64,000 bases of DNA, from assembly GCA_016179685.1 (NCBI GenBank), contig JACPCR010000064.1, positions 62,001-126,000 on the forward strand, given 5' to 3'. The position numbers and the translations under genes were made by a program. The stretch's first letter is position 1, and every line of letters starts with the position of its first letter. This DNA is from Planctomycetota bacterium. GTDB lineage: Bacteria > Planctomycetota > PUPC01 > JACPCR01. Of the stretch, positions 17,771 to 26,682 are shown piece after piece. The notes beneath the pieces are model-generated. The model saw nothing but the letters and a program-made list of their open reading frames with translations, had not been told where the DNA came from and did not search any database.

Positions 17771-19609
17771 TCAGGGTTCTTGCAGCCCGAACGCTTCCAT
17801 GGCGCGGCGGTTGGCCATCACCTGTCCTGCCGGATCGACCTCGAAGGCGAGGGGCCGGCCCCTTCCATCGAGGAGAATCCCAGCGTGTCCTCCACGGGCC
17901 CGGGTTTCGAGGGGTCTGCCGGGACCCGCTCCGATGTCGACCTGGCGGTGGCAAGGAGAAAGTCGGACCGTGGATTCCTCGCCGGGCTTCAATTCGAAGC
18001 GAAGCAGTTCGCCCGCCTTCAGGATTCCGGCCTGCCCGCGGCCGCCTAGGTCGAACTCCAGCACGGGCGTGCCCGGCTTCAACCTCCGGTAAACGGGGCA
18101 CAGGCTCGTGCCCAGGGGCACGAGGCAGTCTCTTTCGAAGATTTCCAGAGCCGCTTTCTCATGCACCTGGCTGAACACGCCCAGGTGCGGCATCATGAAA
18201 ATGCTATCCACGGCCAGCTCCGTAACTCCGCACGGCTCAAAGGCATCCAGGAGCATGAGCGCCGCGGCCCGGCGGTCCGGCGCATGGGAGAGGACCCCTC
18301 CGGACCCGATGATCATTCCTATATTCATCATGTCAATGAGCGACCCGCCCGGGCCTTCCTGCGAGAAAAATTCCGCGATCGTCCGCTCCTTCTGCACCCC
18401 TTTGAGGCCCACGGCCAGCATCCGGTGATGCCGGAAGGCGAGCCTCAGGGCCTCCCGCGCCACGGCCTGCTCCACCAGCAGGTCGCTCAACTCCTCCGGG
18501 ATGGTGGTCGGCCGGATCATCTTGTTTCGCAGCGACTCCTTGATGCGTGCACGGCTCGCCTCGAAAGGCAGCCAGCGGCAGATGTTCTCGATCCCCGCCT
18601 CCCGCAACACGTTGGAGACCGAATAGCTCATCCCGAGATTGGCGCTGACCGTGCGGTTGAACACGCCCGCGCAGACGGAGAAGACGTCCGTGGTCGCGCC
18701 TCCGATGTCCACCGCCAGAAGGTCCGTGCCGCGCTGGCGGGCCGCTGCCTGGGTCATCAGGCCCACCGCATGCGGCGTCGGCAGAATCTCCACCGACGTC
18801 GAGGCCATCAGTTGGTCATAGCCCGGGGCGTGCGACATGACGTGGCTCAGAAAAACCTCGTGGATCGCCTCACGCGCAGGTCCCAGGTTCTCCCGCTCCA
18901 GCACGGGCCGGAGATTCTCCACCACCCGGTAGCCGAAGCGGTCTGCCAGGAGCTTTCCCACGGGTTCCGCGGCGTTGCGGTTGCCCGCGTAGACCACGGG
19001 AAGGCGGAGGGTCGTTCCGAACCGCGGGCGCGGGTCAGCGCTGAGCAGGATTTCCGCCAGCTCGATCACGTGGGACTCGGTGCCGCCGTCGACGCCGCCG
19101 GAGAGCAGCACGATATCGGGCCGGAGATGCCGGACTCGAGCGACACGCTCGTGCGGCCGGCGTTCGTCATCGATGGAAACGACGTCCATGACAATGGCCC
19201 CTGCGCCCAAGGCGGCCCGCTGGGCCGACTCCGCAGTCATGGACCGGACCACGCCAGCGACGATCATCTGAAGGCCACCGCCCGCGGAGGACGTCGAAAC
19301 GTAAAGGTCAATGCCGTCGCTATCGCTCGCGGGCCGGCGGAAACGAAGAGAACCGACGCCGCGGTCGTCCCCCGCCAAGAGGCGGCGGCCTGAAAGCTCC
19401 TCGACTTCCGTCACCGCGTTCCGCGCCCCTACCGTCACGTCCTCGAACGGCGCTTCTACCGTCGTCGGCGCTTCGCCCCGGTGCGTCTGACGCCATCCGC
19501 CCGGCGTCCGCTCGAACAGCACCGCCTTCGTCGTGGTCGATCCGCAATCGGTCGCCAGCACCGCGCGAAGGGATTGAGGATCGATAGAAGAGGCTGCTGG
19601 AAGCGCCAT
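17771..19609 (-). CDS. glmL: Glutamate mutase L (GlmL/MutL) family actin-like ATPase
   Basis: This 612-residue protein has the ASKHA (actin/Hsp70/sugar kinase) fold: phosphate-1 motif DCGSTTTKAVLF near residues 20-31 and phosphate-2 motif LLAVDIGGATTDVFSV around 305-320. LRPDIVLLSGGVDGG and IIGSGGVLSHAPD are characteristic of the GlmL family. GlmL is encoded with the B12-dependent glutamate mutase subunits GlmS/GlmE in clostridia and is thought to protect or reactivate the mutase. No mutase subunit is in this window, so the function here may differ. ATG 19609 is chosen over 19723 because the extra 38 residues derive from the palindrome at 19669-19707 and match nothing. Confidence 0.85.
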   Translation of the reverse strand: MALPAASSIDPQSLRAVLATDCGSTTTKAVLFERTPGGWRQTHRGEAPTTVEAPFEDVTVGARNAVTEVEELSGRRLLAGDDRGVGSLRFRRPASDSDGIDLYVSTSSAGGGLQMIVAGVVRSMTAESAQRAALGAGAIVMDVVSIDDERRPHERVARVRHLRPDIVLLSGGVDGGTESHVIELAEILLSADPRPRFGTTLRLPVVYAGNRNAAEPVGKLLADRFGYRVVENLRPVLERENLGPAREAIHEVFLSHVMSHAPGYDQLMASTSVEILPTPHAVGLMTQAAARQRGTDLLAVDIGGATTDVFSVCAGVFNRTVSANLGMSYSVSNVLREAGIENICRWLPFEASRARIKESLRNKMIRPTTIPEELSDLLVEQAVAREALRLAFRHHRMLAVGLKGVQKERTIAEFFSQEGPGGSLIDMMNIGMIIGSGGVLSHAPDRRAAALMLLDAFEPCGVTELAVDSIFMMPHLGVFSQVHEKAALEIFERDCLVPLGTSLCPVYRRLKPGTPVLEFDLGGRGQAGILKAGELLRFELKPGEESTVRLSPCHRQVDIGAGPGRPLETRARGGHAGILLDGRGRPLAFEVDPAGQVMANRRAMEAFGLQEP

Positions 19610-19668
19610 GGAATGCAGTTTTTCTGATGCACGATGAATGGCCAGGACCCTGGCCCGCAACGATTCCT

Positions 19669-19707
19669 GGTTTGAATTGCAAAAGCGGACTTTTTGCAAT
19701 TCAAACC
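19669..19707. repeat. R1-like palindrome, copy 5
   Basis: Perfect 16-bp A+T-rich arms (GGTTTGAATTGCAAAA and its complement) enclose a 7-nt loop GCGGACT. The loop keeps GCGGAC, similar to the GCGGRY of other R1 copies, but the closing GTGC/GCAC is absent. It separates the GlmL-like gene from the truncated Uma2 gene. Confidence 0.6.
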
Positions 19708-19709
19708 GT

Positions 19710-19997
19710 TCATGCCTGTTCAAGGCGTTTTTTCAGGTGGCCCGCGAACTCGCCATGCCGCCGGGACGCCAGGCCTTCACCGAGCCCCTTCATGACCGGG
19801 GCCGTGTCCCCGGCCAGGAGATTTACTGGTGACGGCACATAGACGGTTTCTTCGACCAGCTCCGTTTTTTTCAGGTGGGGCATCGCGGCATACCGGCGCT
19901 CAAATTCATCCGGCGTCAGGCGATCGCGGTTGACCAGAGGTAGAATTTCACCCGATGAACGATCCGATGTGACAGGCTTTGAGGTGGTTGTGGGCAT
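19710..19997 (-). pseudogene. Truncated Uma2-family gene (N-terminal remnant)
   Basis: From the ATG at 19997 the frame gives 95 residues. The first ~58 resemble the start of Uma2 proteins (LTPDEFERRYAAMPHLKKTELVEETVYVPSPV). The expected continuation, with the PDV...GPDLVIEV nuclease core, is missing and is replaced by unrelated residues (NLLAGDTAPVMKGLGEG). Intact relatives are about 190 residues, as at 7651-8616. It ends 2 nt from the foot of an R1-like palindrome, so the palindrome may mark the deletion boundary. Confidence 0.65.
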
Positions 19998-20072
19998 GGC
20001 GGATTCCCTCCGTGACCCCTTTATCGTACCGGAACACTGCGCGGCCAGCAACGTGCCTTCTGAAGCGAGAAG

Positions 20073-20201
20073 CAAGGAGCGGGAAGCGGGCAGAAAGGGA
20101 CCCGGAAACCAGAGGACGAGCGGGCCAGGGGGCCAGGGGACAAGGGACTCCGACCACGGTAGACAGCTCCCTGCTCCCCGCTCCTTGCTTCCATCTTTCG
20201 G
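20073..20201. repeat. Imperfect long inverted repeat
   Basis: GAAGCAAGGAGCGGG near 20073 is mirrored by CCCGCTCCTTGCTTC near 20190, with further partial pairing inwards. The purine-rich text between the arms (gggccagggggccagggg) has a loosely similar counterpart in reverse orientation at about 28335-28405. It lies in the 290-nt space between the Uma2 remnant and the DUF2079 gene. Confidence 0.45.
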
Positions 20202-20288
20202 TCTTGTCCACGGGCCCTGGACTCCTAAGATGCAGGGCCAACGAGACGGCGGAAGAAGTTTTTTTCGGATGGGGCGGCAACCGCAGCC

Positions 20289-22358
20289 ATGCCAACCTCG
20301 CCTACCATGGTCTCTTCGCGACATCCGTCCCCTGGGTTGCGGGCCCTCAGCCTCGCCAGCGCGGCCGCGGCCGCCGCCGTATTTCTTGCCCTATTCCATC
20401 TCGGCCGCTACGACGGCTACAACGCCTGGCCCACCCGTTACCACTTCCCTGACGCCCTCCGGGTGGGACCCGGCGGCCTTTCGCGTTTCGAGGCTTTTAG
20501 GTTCCTGGCTTTCGCCGCGGCGACGCCCGCCGCGATGGCGACCGCGGCCGCGTTGATCCTCGCCCGTTTCGCCGGCGCGGGCAGCGGACCCGGCTCGATG
20601 GCTTCCATCCTCGCCTGCCTCTCTCGAGCCGTGTGGCCATTCCATTTCCTGTGGCTGCTTCCAGCCTCCTACCTCCTTGGCGGCGCGCCCAACATGGCTT
20701 GGCTCTTCGCCTTCATCTTCTGGACCTCGCTGTCCGCCTTGCTTCTCGGCCTTTTCTGGCCCGGGCGACCGAGACCCGTCTCGTCCGCATCGCAGGACGC
20801 CGCATCCCGGCCCGGAGACCAGGCCCCTGACGCCCTGCCCCCGCCGTCCCGGAAAACCATCGCCATCCTGGCTGCCGGTTGCATCGCTTTCATCCTCCTC
20901 TTCTCCATCCTGACCATCCTCCAGTACCACGCCGGCAACCTCGGTTACGCCGATTCCGGCTTCGTTGCCGAAGCGCTCTGGAACACGCTGCACGGGCGCT
21001 TTCTCTACGCCCACGGCTTCCATCCTCCCATGCTGCTGGCGGACCATTTCTCGCCCATCTGGCTCGCTTTGCTCCCTTTCTACGCCCTCGTGCCGAGGCA
21101 CGAAACCCTCATCGTCGCCAGCGCCGTCGCCATCGCCCTTGCCGCCGTGCCCCTGTTCGTCCTCGCGCGCCGGGAGTGGAAGGACGACCGTTCCGCGCTC
21201 TGCCTCGCCATCGCCTTCCTCCTCTTCCCCGGCGCCCAGCACGAGGTCTCCTCCTACAGCTACGGCTTCCAGGCGGAAGTCGTCGCCATCCCCTTCCTCG
21301 CCTGGTCCTGCTCCAGTCTCCGGCAAAAAAAATGGAAGTCCTTCTGGCTCGCTCTCCTCCTCACCCTCGCTTGCAAGGAGACCTTGACCGCGGTCGTCTT
21401 CGGGATCGGGCTCTGCCTCGGGGTGCTCCAGGGCGACTGGCGGCGCGGCCTCGCTGTCATGGCCATCGCCGTCGCCTGGCTGTTCGCCGTCACGAAATGC
21501 CTCATCCCCTGGCTCAAGGGAGGCGCCGGCGACTATTATCAGCTCACCCACTTCTACGGACACCTCGGCGGCAGCTTCTCGGACATCCTCGCCACCATCT
21601 TCAAGCAGATCGCCACCGCCCCGATCGACACCGCCAGGAATCTCTTCCATCGAGAGGTCTGGATGTTCCTGGCCCAGATGCTGCTTCCTCTCGCCTTGCT
21701 GAGCCTGCTCTCGCCCGCCGCTCTTCTCATGGCCTTCCCGAACTTTTTCATGATGCTCTTCAGCCAGAAGCCGCACTTCTTCTCCATCTTTCACCACTAC
21801 AAGGATGCCCTCGTCGTTGTTCCCTTCTTTGCGGCCGCCATCGGCGTCCGCTTCGCCTTCGAAGGCCGCGGCTGGGCCGGCTCGCTGATCGCACGCCTGC
21901 GCCCGGAAGCCGGGGCTCGGCGCGCTGCTGTCCTGTGCGCGGTATCACTCGGCCTCCTCGCCGCTTCTTTCCTCCATGCCTATTACTTCGGCCCCACCCC
22001 GCTCTCCAAGACGTTCGAATCGAAGCTCGTCACCCTCACCCCCAAGAGCCTCGCGCTCGCCCGCATGAAGGACCGCATTGGACTCGACGCCTCGGTGGCC
22101 ACCACGCACCGGGCGGGGGCGCATTTCACCGACCGCCGCCAGCTCTACGTCCTGCGGCTTCCCGCGACCCTTCGTCCCGACATCATTTACGAGGCGGATT
22201 ACATCCTGCTGGACACGAACGACCCCTGGGGCGATCCGAAGAACGAGCTCGTGCCGCCGATCCTCGAGACGCTCAGGAAGCGCCCGGATTTCCGGCTCGT
22301 CGCCCGAGAGAGCACGTTCGTCCTCTACCAGAAAACAGGCAAGGAAAAGCCTCCATGA
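20289..22358 (+). CDS. DUF2079 multispanning membrane protein
   Basis: This 689-residue protein has about ten predicted membrane helices and the DUF2079 signature: YADSGFVAEALWNTLHGRFLYAHGFHPPMLLADHFSPIWLALLPFYAL, here abbreviated by its segments ALWNTLHGRF and LADHFSPIW. DUF2079 proteins resemble GT-C fold lipid-dependent glycosyltransferases, with a conserved His in the first periplasmic loop, but no reaction is established. A Ser/Pro/Arg-rich loop around residues 155-190 separates the N-terminal four-helix unit from the core. The TGA stop is the foot of an R3 hairpin. No neighbour shares an obvious operon with it. Confidence 0.8.
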   Translation: MPTSPTMVSSRHPSPGLRALSLASAAAAAAVFLALFHLGRYDGYNAWPTRYHFPDALRVGPGGLSRFEAFRFLAFAAATPAAMATAAALILARFAGAGSGPGSMASILACLSRAVWPFHFLWLLPASYLLGGAPNMAWLFAFIFWTSLSALLLGLFWPGRPRPVSSASQDAASRPGDQAPDALPPPSRKTIAILAAGCIAFILLFSILTILQYHAGNLGYADSGFVAEALWNTLHGRFLYAHGFHPPMLLADHFSPIWLALLPFYALVPRHETLIVASAVAIALAAVPLFVLARREWKDDRSALCLAIAFLLFPGAQHEVSSYSYGFQAEVVAIPFLAWSCSSLRQKKWKSFWLALLLTLACKETLTAVVFGIGLCLGVLQGDWRRGLAVMAIAVAWLFAVTKCLIPWLKGGAGDYYQLTHFYGHLGGSFSDILATIFKQIATAPIDTARNLFHREVWMFLAQMLLPLALLSLLSPAALLMAFPNFFMMLFSQKPHFFSIFHHYKDALVVVPFFAAAIGVRFAFEGRGWAGSLIARLRPEAGARRAAVLCAVSLGLLAASFLHAYYFGPTPLSKTFESKLVTLTPKSLALARMKDRIGLDASVATTHRAGAHFTDRRQLYVLRLPATLRPDIIYEADYILLDTNDPWGDPKNELVPPILETLRKRPDFRLVARESTFVLYQKTGKEKPP

Positions 22359-22391
22359 AATCTGCGGCGCCCTTCGGGCTCACGGATTTCA
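22356..22391. repeat. R3 hairpin, copy a (contains a stop codon)
   Basis: TGAAATCTG pairs with CGGATTTCA around an inner GCGCCCTTCGGGCT element. The first TGA is the stop codon of the DUF2079 gene. Related copies are at 25149, 27163, 28145 and 31446. Confidence 0.7.
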
Positions 22392-22901
22392 GATTTGCCC
22401 TCCCCACTTTGTCCCTCCCGCGCTTGTCCCTGTGGCAGGGGTCCCGCTGGGATTCAGGCGTGGGGGCGTCTGGACAACGGCTAAAGCCGTCACTGCAACT
22501 TTCGCTGCGGCCTCCCGCACCTGTCCCTGCGGGAGGGATGCCGCTGGGAGTCAAGCCGCGTTAAGATCGCCCGATGGATGAAGCGTTATTCCAATACGTT
22601 TCTGCCTTGGCATCTCGCCGGAGTTTCTTCTAGACTCCAGGGGGAAGCGTTAGAGTCTTAGGGTGTCACTTCTCCGCGCCCCGCGCCGCGCCGCGCCCAC
22701 TACATGGGCACCCGGTGGGCACCCGGTGGGCATCCGGCGGAGAAGTTGAAAGGTGCCCCGCCAGACTTGTCCCCGTGGGAGGCGGGTCGGGTGTCCGTTG
22801 ATTCCTGAACGCTGAACCCTGACACCTTTTGCACCTTTGTTGGGTTGCGGGCTTCGCCCCCTTAAGGTGCTCCCGTTCCTATAGCCTCGGAGGTGCGATC
22901 G
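22359..22901. other. Repeat-rich intergenic region
   Basis: No gene is supported. After R3 copy a there are two related ~35-bp direct repeats (about 22424-22460 and 22518-22553, each with GTCCCTG..GGAGG/CAGGGG then CCGCTGGGA). A reversed R2 copy (22651-22866) follows, and then the ribosome-binding site of the DUF4838 gene. Confidence 0.6.
22651..22866 (-). repeat. R2 dispersed repeat, copy a (reversed)
   Basis: On the minus strand it begins CTTAAG, then GGGGCGAAGCCCGCAACCC, AAAAGGTGTCAGGGTTCAG, a CCCACGGGGACAAGTCTGGC-like segment, GGCACCTTTCAACTTCTCCG, and ends near AGACTCTA. The same blocks in the same order occur at 37408, 53345 and 58911. The middle of this copy has one additional GGTGGGCACCC unit. 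Confidence 0.8.
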
Positions 22902-25151
22902 ATGATGCGTTTCCTTGCCGTAGGGATTCTGGCCCCGCTTCTCGGGTCAGCCGGAGATGCCGGTGCAGAAACGGTGACTCTGGTGCGGGGGGGGCAGCCG
23001 GCGTGTTGCGTGGTGCTGACCGAGGCCGCGCGGAAGGCCCAACCACAGGCGTGGTGGGCGGAGGCGGACGCCGTATACGAGCGCTGGGCCGGGGAAGACC
23101 TCGCGACCTATCTCAAGAAGATCAGCGGGGCGGAGGTTGGCATCGGGTCATCGCCAACCCCCGGGCTCGTCCCAATCTATGTTGGCTCCGCTGCCGGCCA
23201 GGTCGCCTTGAGCACAAAGACCCCGTTTGGCGACGGATACCTGATCGAGGTAGGGACCGAACGAGTCACCCTCGTGGGTGAGTCGGGTCGAGCCACTTTC
23301 TACGCGGCCGCGCAGCTCCTCCACGAGCTGGGCGTGCGATGGTACGCCCCCGGCGAGACCGGCGAGGTCGTCCCTCTCCGGTCCACGATCGAGCTGGCCG
23401 CCAGCAAAGTCGAATGCGCGCCAGACTACTGGACCCGTAACCTGGGCGGCGGGGAAGGCGACGTCGGACGCTGGGTGCTCCGCAACCGGCTGGGAGGCCC
23501 CATGCTCGGCCAGGGGCACGCCTGGGACTCCTACATGGGGAACGGAAAGTATTTCAAGGAGCACCCCGAGTACTACCCCATCGTGGGCGGGAAGCCGTTG
23601 CAGGCCCAGGCCAACCTGTCGCATCCGAAGGTGGTGGAAATCTTTGCCGAGGGGATAGGGAATATCTTTCGAGGCCATCCGGAAATCTCCTCCGCCTCCT
23701 TCTGTCCGGACGACGGGCTGTTGCTCGATGAGCGGCCGGAATCGCTCGTGCTGGACGGCGGCCGGCTGGACCCGCTGTTCAAAGTCCCCAACATGACGGA
23801 GAGCCTGGTGAATTTCGGCAACCAGATTGCCCGGAGGCTGGAGAAGGAGTTTCCGGGGCGGCTGCTGGGTTTTTACGTCTACGCCAACTACAACCTGCCG
23901 CCGGCGCGGATGGCGGTGCATCCGATGCTGGTGCCGATCGTGGCGCCCATCGCCTTCAACCGTTACAGCAGCATCGGCAACCCGGCGTCGCCGACCTCGT
24001 TGATGCTCAAGGAGAACATCCTGGGATGGTCGGCGAAGAGCCCGCACCTGGGCTTCTATCTCTACAACTTCAATCTGGCGGACACGGCCATGCCGTTCAC
24101 CCGCCGACTGGCGTGGTCCAAGGATTTTCCGAACCTATACGCCTGGGGCGCGCGGTACGCGACCATCGAGACGCTCCTCAACTGGCACACGATGATACCC
24201 GGCAACTTCGTGGCGGCGCGCCTGCTGTGGAACACCCGGGAGAGCCCGGAGGCGATGCTCGACGAGTTCTACCCGGGCTTCTACGGGCCCGTCGCGCCAT
24301 TCATGCGAGAATACAACGAGACCCTGGAAACGGCCTACGAGACCACCTCGGCCTACGCGGGCAACCTGTGGTCCATGCACCGCATCCTGACCCCGGCCGT
24401 GATGAAAAAGCTGGACGAAAGCTTGAAAAAAGCGGAGAAGAAGGCGCGGGACTTCTCGCTGATCGCGCGGCGGGTCGAAATCGCCCGCCGCAGCCTTGAG
24501 TTCGCCCGGCTGTGGTTCGCCGCTCGCGAGGCGCTGAACCGCTTCCGGTTTCTGGAGGCCGAGGCCGGGGGCCGGGACTTCATCGAGCACTACCGGGCAT
24601 CGAACGCCCGTTTCCCTTTCTTTTATTGCGGGTACATCGAGTCGTATTTCAAGGAGTTCCACCTGCGGTCCCTCGAGGACGCGGGCCGCGTCGCCCGGAC
24701 CGGCCAGGTCATCTACCAGTTCCCGGACCGCTGGCGGGCGTTCCTCGATGACATGAAGGCCGGATCGAGATTGGGGCTCTACCGGCCCGAGGTGCGCACG
24801 GACTCGTGGATCGAACTGCGGACCTATTCCGCGAGCCTGGACGAGCAAGGTTTTCCCTTTTTCCGGGGGGAAATCTGGTATCGGCACGATTTCGAGTTGC
24901 CGCGGGCCTCGGCCCAGGCCGGTGCTCTCCACCTCTGGCTCGGCGGCGTGGATGCCATCGCCCACGTCTACCTGAACGGGGAAGACCTGGGCTCCCACCC
25001 GGTGGCCAATTTCGGTCCGCTCGATTTGGATATCACGAAGGCGGTCCGGCGTGCGGGCCGGAACGTGCTGGTCGTGGCGGTGGATAACACCCCGATCAAC
25101 GAGTTGGGAACGGGTGGGCTGGTCCGCCCGGCGGTGATCTATGCCCAATGA
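22902..25151 (+). CDS. Secreted DUF4838 protein, glycoside-hydrolase-like
   Basis: This 749-residue protein starts with a signal peptide (MMRFLAVGILAPLLGSAGDAGAE). The N-terminal ~150 residues (DLATYLKKISGAEVGI, DGYLIEVGTERVTLVGESGRATFYAAAQLLHELGVRWYAPGETGEVVP in segments) match the beta/alpha domain found before GH20 and GH67 enzymes. The central part is the DUF4838 domain (HPEYYPIVGGKP, CPDDGLLL). The last ~120 residues form a beta-sandwich carbohydrate-binding domain like the GH2 N-domain (LHLWLGGVDAIAHVYLNGEDLG). A hydrolase acting on plant or algal glycans is likely, though DUF4838 has no settled activity. GGAGG 8 nt before ATG 22902 decides the start. Its stop is the foot of R3 copy b. 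Confidence 0.85.
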   Translation: MMRFLAVGILAPLLGSAGDAGAETVTLVRGGQPACCVVLTEAARKAQPQAWWAEADAVYERWAGEDLATYLKKISGAEVGIGSSPTPGLVPIYVGSAAGQVALSTKTPFGDGYLIEVGTERVTLVGESGRATFYAAAQLLHELGVRWYAPGETGEVVPLRSTIELAASKVECAPDYWTRNLGGGEGDVGRWVLRNRLGGPMLGQGHAWDSYMGNGKYFKEHPEYYPIVGGKPLQAQANLSHPKVVEIFAEGIGNIFRGHPEISSASFCPDDGLLLDERPESLVLDGGRLDPLFKVPNMTESLVNFGNQIARRLEKEFPGRLLGFYVYANYNLPPARMAVHPMLVPIVAPIAFNRYSSIGNPASPTSLMLKENILGWSAKSPHLGFYLYNFNLADTAMPFTRRLAWSKDFPNLYAWGARYATIETLLNWHTMIPGNFVAARLLWNTRESPEAMLDEFYPGFYGPVAPFMREYNETLETAYETTSAYAGNLWSMHRILTPAVMKKLDESLKKAEKKARDFSLIARRVEIARRSLEFARLWFAAREALNRFRFLEAEAGGRDFIEHYRASNARFPFFYCGYIESYFKEFHLRSLEDAGRVARTGQVIYQFPDRWRAFLDDMKAGSRLGLYRPEVRTDSWIELRTYSASLDEQGFPFFRGEIWYRHDFELPRASAQAGALHLWLGGVDAIAHVYLNGEDLGSHPVANFGPLDLDITKAVRRAGRNVLVVAVDNTPINELGTGGLVRPAVIYAQ

Positions 25152-25184
25152 AATCCGCTGCGCCCTCCGGGCTCGCGGGTCCCA
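25149..25184. repeat. R3 hairpin, copy b (contains a stop codon)
   Basis: TGAAATCCGCTGCGCCC then GGGCTCGCGG folds as in the other R3 copies, with the 3' foot degraded (GTCCCA rather than ATTTCA). The TGA is the stop of the DUF4838 gene. Confidence 0.65.
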
Positions 25185-25618
25185 TCTTTAGGCTCGATCG
25201 TAATCTTTTTCAAAGGCCTGCAAGAGCCTTTTAGCAGGGCAGGGTTCAAGGGGACTCTGCCACGGATGTCCTCGTCACTTCGGCCGCGGGTACTGGTAGC
25301 GATAGATGCGTACGGCATCGGGTGCCTGTTGAATTTGCCAGGGCTTGACTTCCGCTCGACCGCCGACCTCGGCACGGAAAAGGTCGAGCGCCTGCCTGCC
25401 CTGCCTGCGCCACGAGCGTCGTCCTTGATTATACCCAGATTCCCATAACACCGGGGCTTCGGCTGCTATGGGAATCGCTAAGCCCCTTACCGTCAACATT
25501 TGGAAAGAAAGGGCTTAACCGTACCTGCGCGCAAGCCTATAACTTCCGCAATGTTGGACGCGTCTCCAACAATTGGTAATCGGCGTAGAAAAACAAGTTC
25601 GGCGTCATTGAGCACGTC
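25152..25618. other. Intergenic region without a recognised gene
   Basis: After R3 copy b the stretch contains a 10-bp inverted repeat GATTCCCATA/TATGGGAATC (25438-25447 and 25467-25476) and a small GTTGGA/TCTCCAAC hairpin near 25551. Base composition drops in A+T-richer patches, and nothing here resembles a coding sequence. It marks the left edge of the accessory islet that extends to about 27.3 kb. Confidence 0.5.
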
Positions 25619-26181
25619 GTGAAAAGCATCCCACACATACTCGCTTTCGTAGCCTTGCTCGCGGTGTATCACGCCACGGGGGTACTCTGGGGTGGGAATG
25701 CCAAACTGTATTTCATCATCGGGATGCTTGTGCTTTACGGCGTCGTGGGAGTTGTCTGTTCATCATGCGTCGACGTTTGCGGGCGGCCGTTCAGCGCATG
25801 GACGACGGGAGTCGGGCAGAGTTACTACGCGAGCATGCAGAGGTTGCGGAGGAGTTGGCACCGAGTGCCACAGTTCCCTGGCTATGGAGAGTTCTGGACG
25901 CGGTTCTGCGCATTGCTTTTGCGTTTGGTCCGCCAGTCGTTGTCTCGCTTGCACGATGGCAGCCGTTGTCATGGGAGAGCGAGTTCACCGGATACCATTT
26001 GGTTGCGATGGCGGGCGGGGTTGGCGTTTACTTGCTCGGTCGAGCCTACGTCATCAGGCAGTGGCGGCGGGGGCATGGAGTATCGAATGACAACGCCGAA
26101 CCATGCGCTGCACCGAATGGCGGCCCCGCCACGCAGCTCGGCAATTCGGGAGTCACGGAGGGGCCGCCATCGGTGAGATGA
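25619..26181 (+). pseudogene. Small membrane protein gene with an apparent frameshift
   Basis: Two overlapping frames read as one protein. The first (GTG at 25619) gives a helix pair ending LVLYGVVGVV; near 25750 the better continuation is in the other frame, CLFIMRRRLRAAVQRMDDGSRAELL, then two more membrane helices to about residue 120. Joining them yields a sensible four-helix protein of about 187 residues, so one base has been gained or lost near 25750. The family is not recognised. The 3' end runs into the EPCAAPNGGPATQLGNSG text, where the DNA forms an ATGGCGGCCCC/GGGGCCGCCAT stem (26117-26170). This is a tail type I take to be a dispersed repeat rather than protein. Confidence 0.5.
26117..26170. 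repeat. Inverted repeat at the end of the frameshifted gene
   Basis: Perfect 11-bp arms ATGGCGGCCCC and GGGGCCGCCAT are separated by 32 nt. The segment reads through into the C-terminus of the upstream frame. The structure looks superficially like a recombination site, but no integrase gene or canonical attC core pair is present. Confidence 0.5.
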
Positions 26182-26294
26182 ATCGTTCGGCCCTGCGGGC
26201 GCAAGGCAAACTCCCAAGACAAGGAGACCCAACCCCAAGACAGAGAACTCCAAGACAAGGCAGATGGCCATTAGGCCCTCAACCCGTGATAGAG

Positions 26295-26300
26295 TATAAT
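26295..26300 (+). promoter_or_regulatory. Candidate -10 box upstream of hicB
   Basis: A perfect TATAAT lies about 70 nt before the hicB start, with a poor TTAGGC 18 nt upstream as possible -35. Confidence 0.35.
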
Positions 26301-26370
26301 GACCGATATGAGGTCTTCGCAGACCCACAAGAGATGACGTGAGCAACAACATACCAAGGAATGCATCACC

Positions 26371-26577
26371 ATGCCCTTCACGATTGACATAGAGCAAGAA
26401 GACGATGGGCGCTGGCTCGCTGAAATTCCGGCACTTCCTGGGGTGCTGGCGTATGGGGCCACCCGCGAAGAGGCCATTCTCCACGTGCAAACCTTAGCGT
26501 TACGCATCTTAGCCGACCGTCTCGAACACGGCGAACCTGTCCCCGCGATGGGGGATGTCTTTGCGGTGGTCGCGTGA
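26371..26577 (+). CDS. hicB: HicB-type antitoxin
   Basis: The 68-residue protein is a short HicB: MPFTIDIEQEDDGRWLAEIPALPGVLAYGATREEAI shows the RNase H-like partial fold with the DGRWLAEIPxLPGxxxxG signature. HicB antitoxins bind and block the mRNA-cleaving toxin HicA. It lacks an extra C-terminal DNA-binding domain, as in many small HicBs. The toxin gene that should follow starts at the overlapping GTG (26574) but is internally deleted, so this antitoxin has no intact partner here. Confidence 0.85.
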   Translation: MPFTIDIEQEDDGRWLAEIPALPGVLAYGATREEAILHVQTLALRILADRLEHGEPVPAMGDVFAVVA

Positions 26578-26682
26578 GCCAGTGGCCTGCCAGTGTTTGC
26601 CTTCCACGACAACGACGAAATCGGCCCACGGATGCTTGCACGCATAGCCAAACGCACAGGTTTGACCCCGGAAGATTTATGA
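26574..26682 (+). pseudogene. hicA: hicA toxin gene with an internal, out-of-frame deletion
   Basis: The first six codons from the GTG overlapping the hicB stop read MSQWPA, a usual HicA start. After the GCCAGT junction the frame changes and the last 30 codons read VFAFHDNDEIGPRMLARIAKRTGLTPEDL then TGA, a textbook HicA C-terminus. About 35 central residues, including the catalytic His region (GSHR), are missing. The annotated frame runs on into unrelated sequence. The toxin is therefore dead. Confidence 0.75.

Noticed and set aside
26117..26300. Integron cassette attachment site in the 25-27 kb islet
   Set aside because: The inverted repeat looks superficially suitable, but canonical core sites and an integrase are absent.
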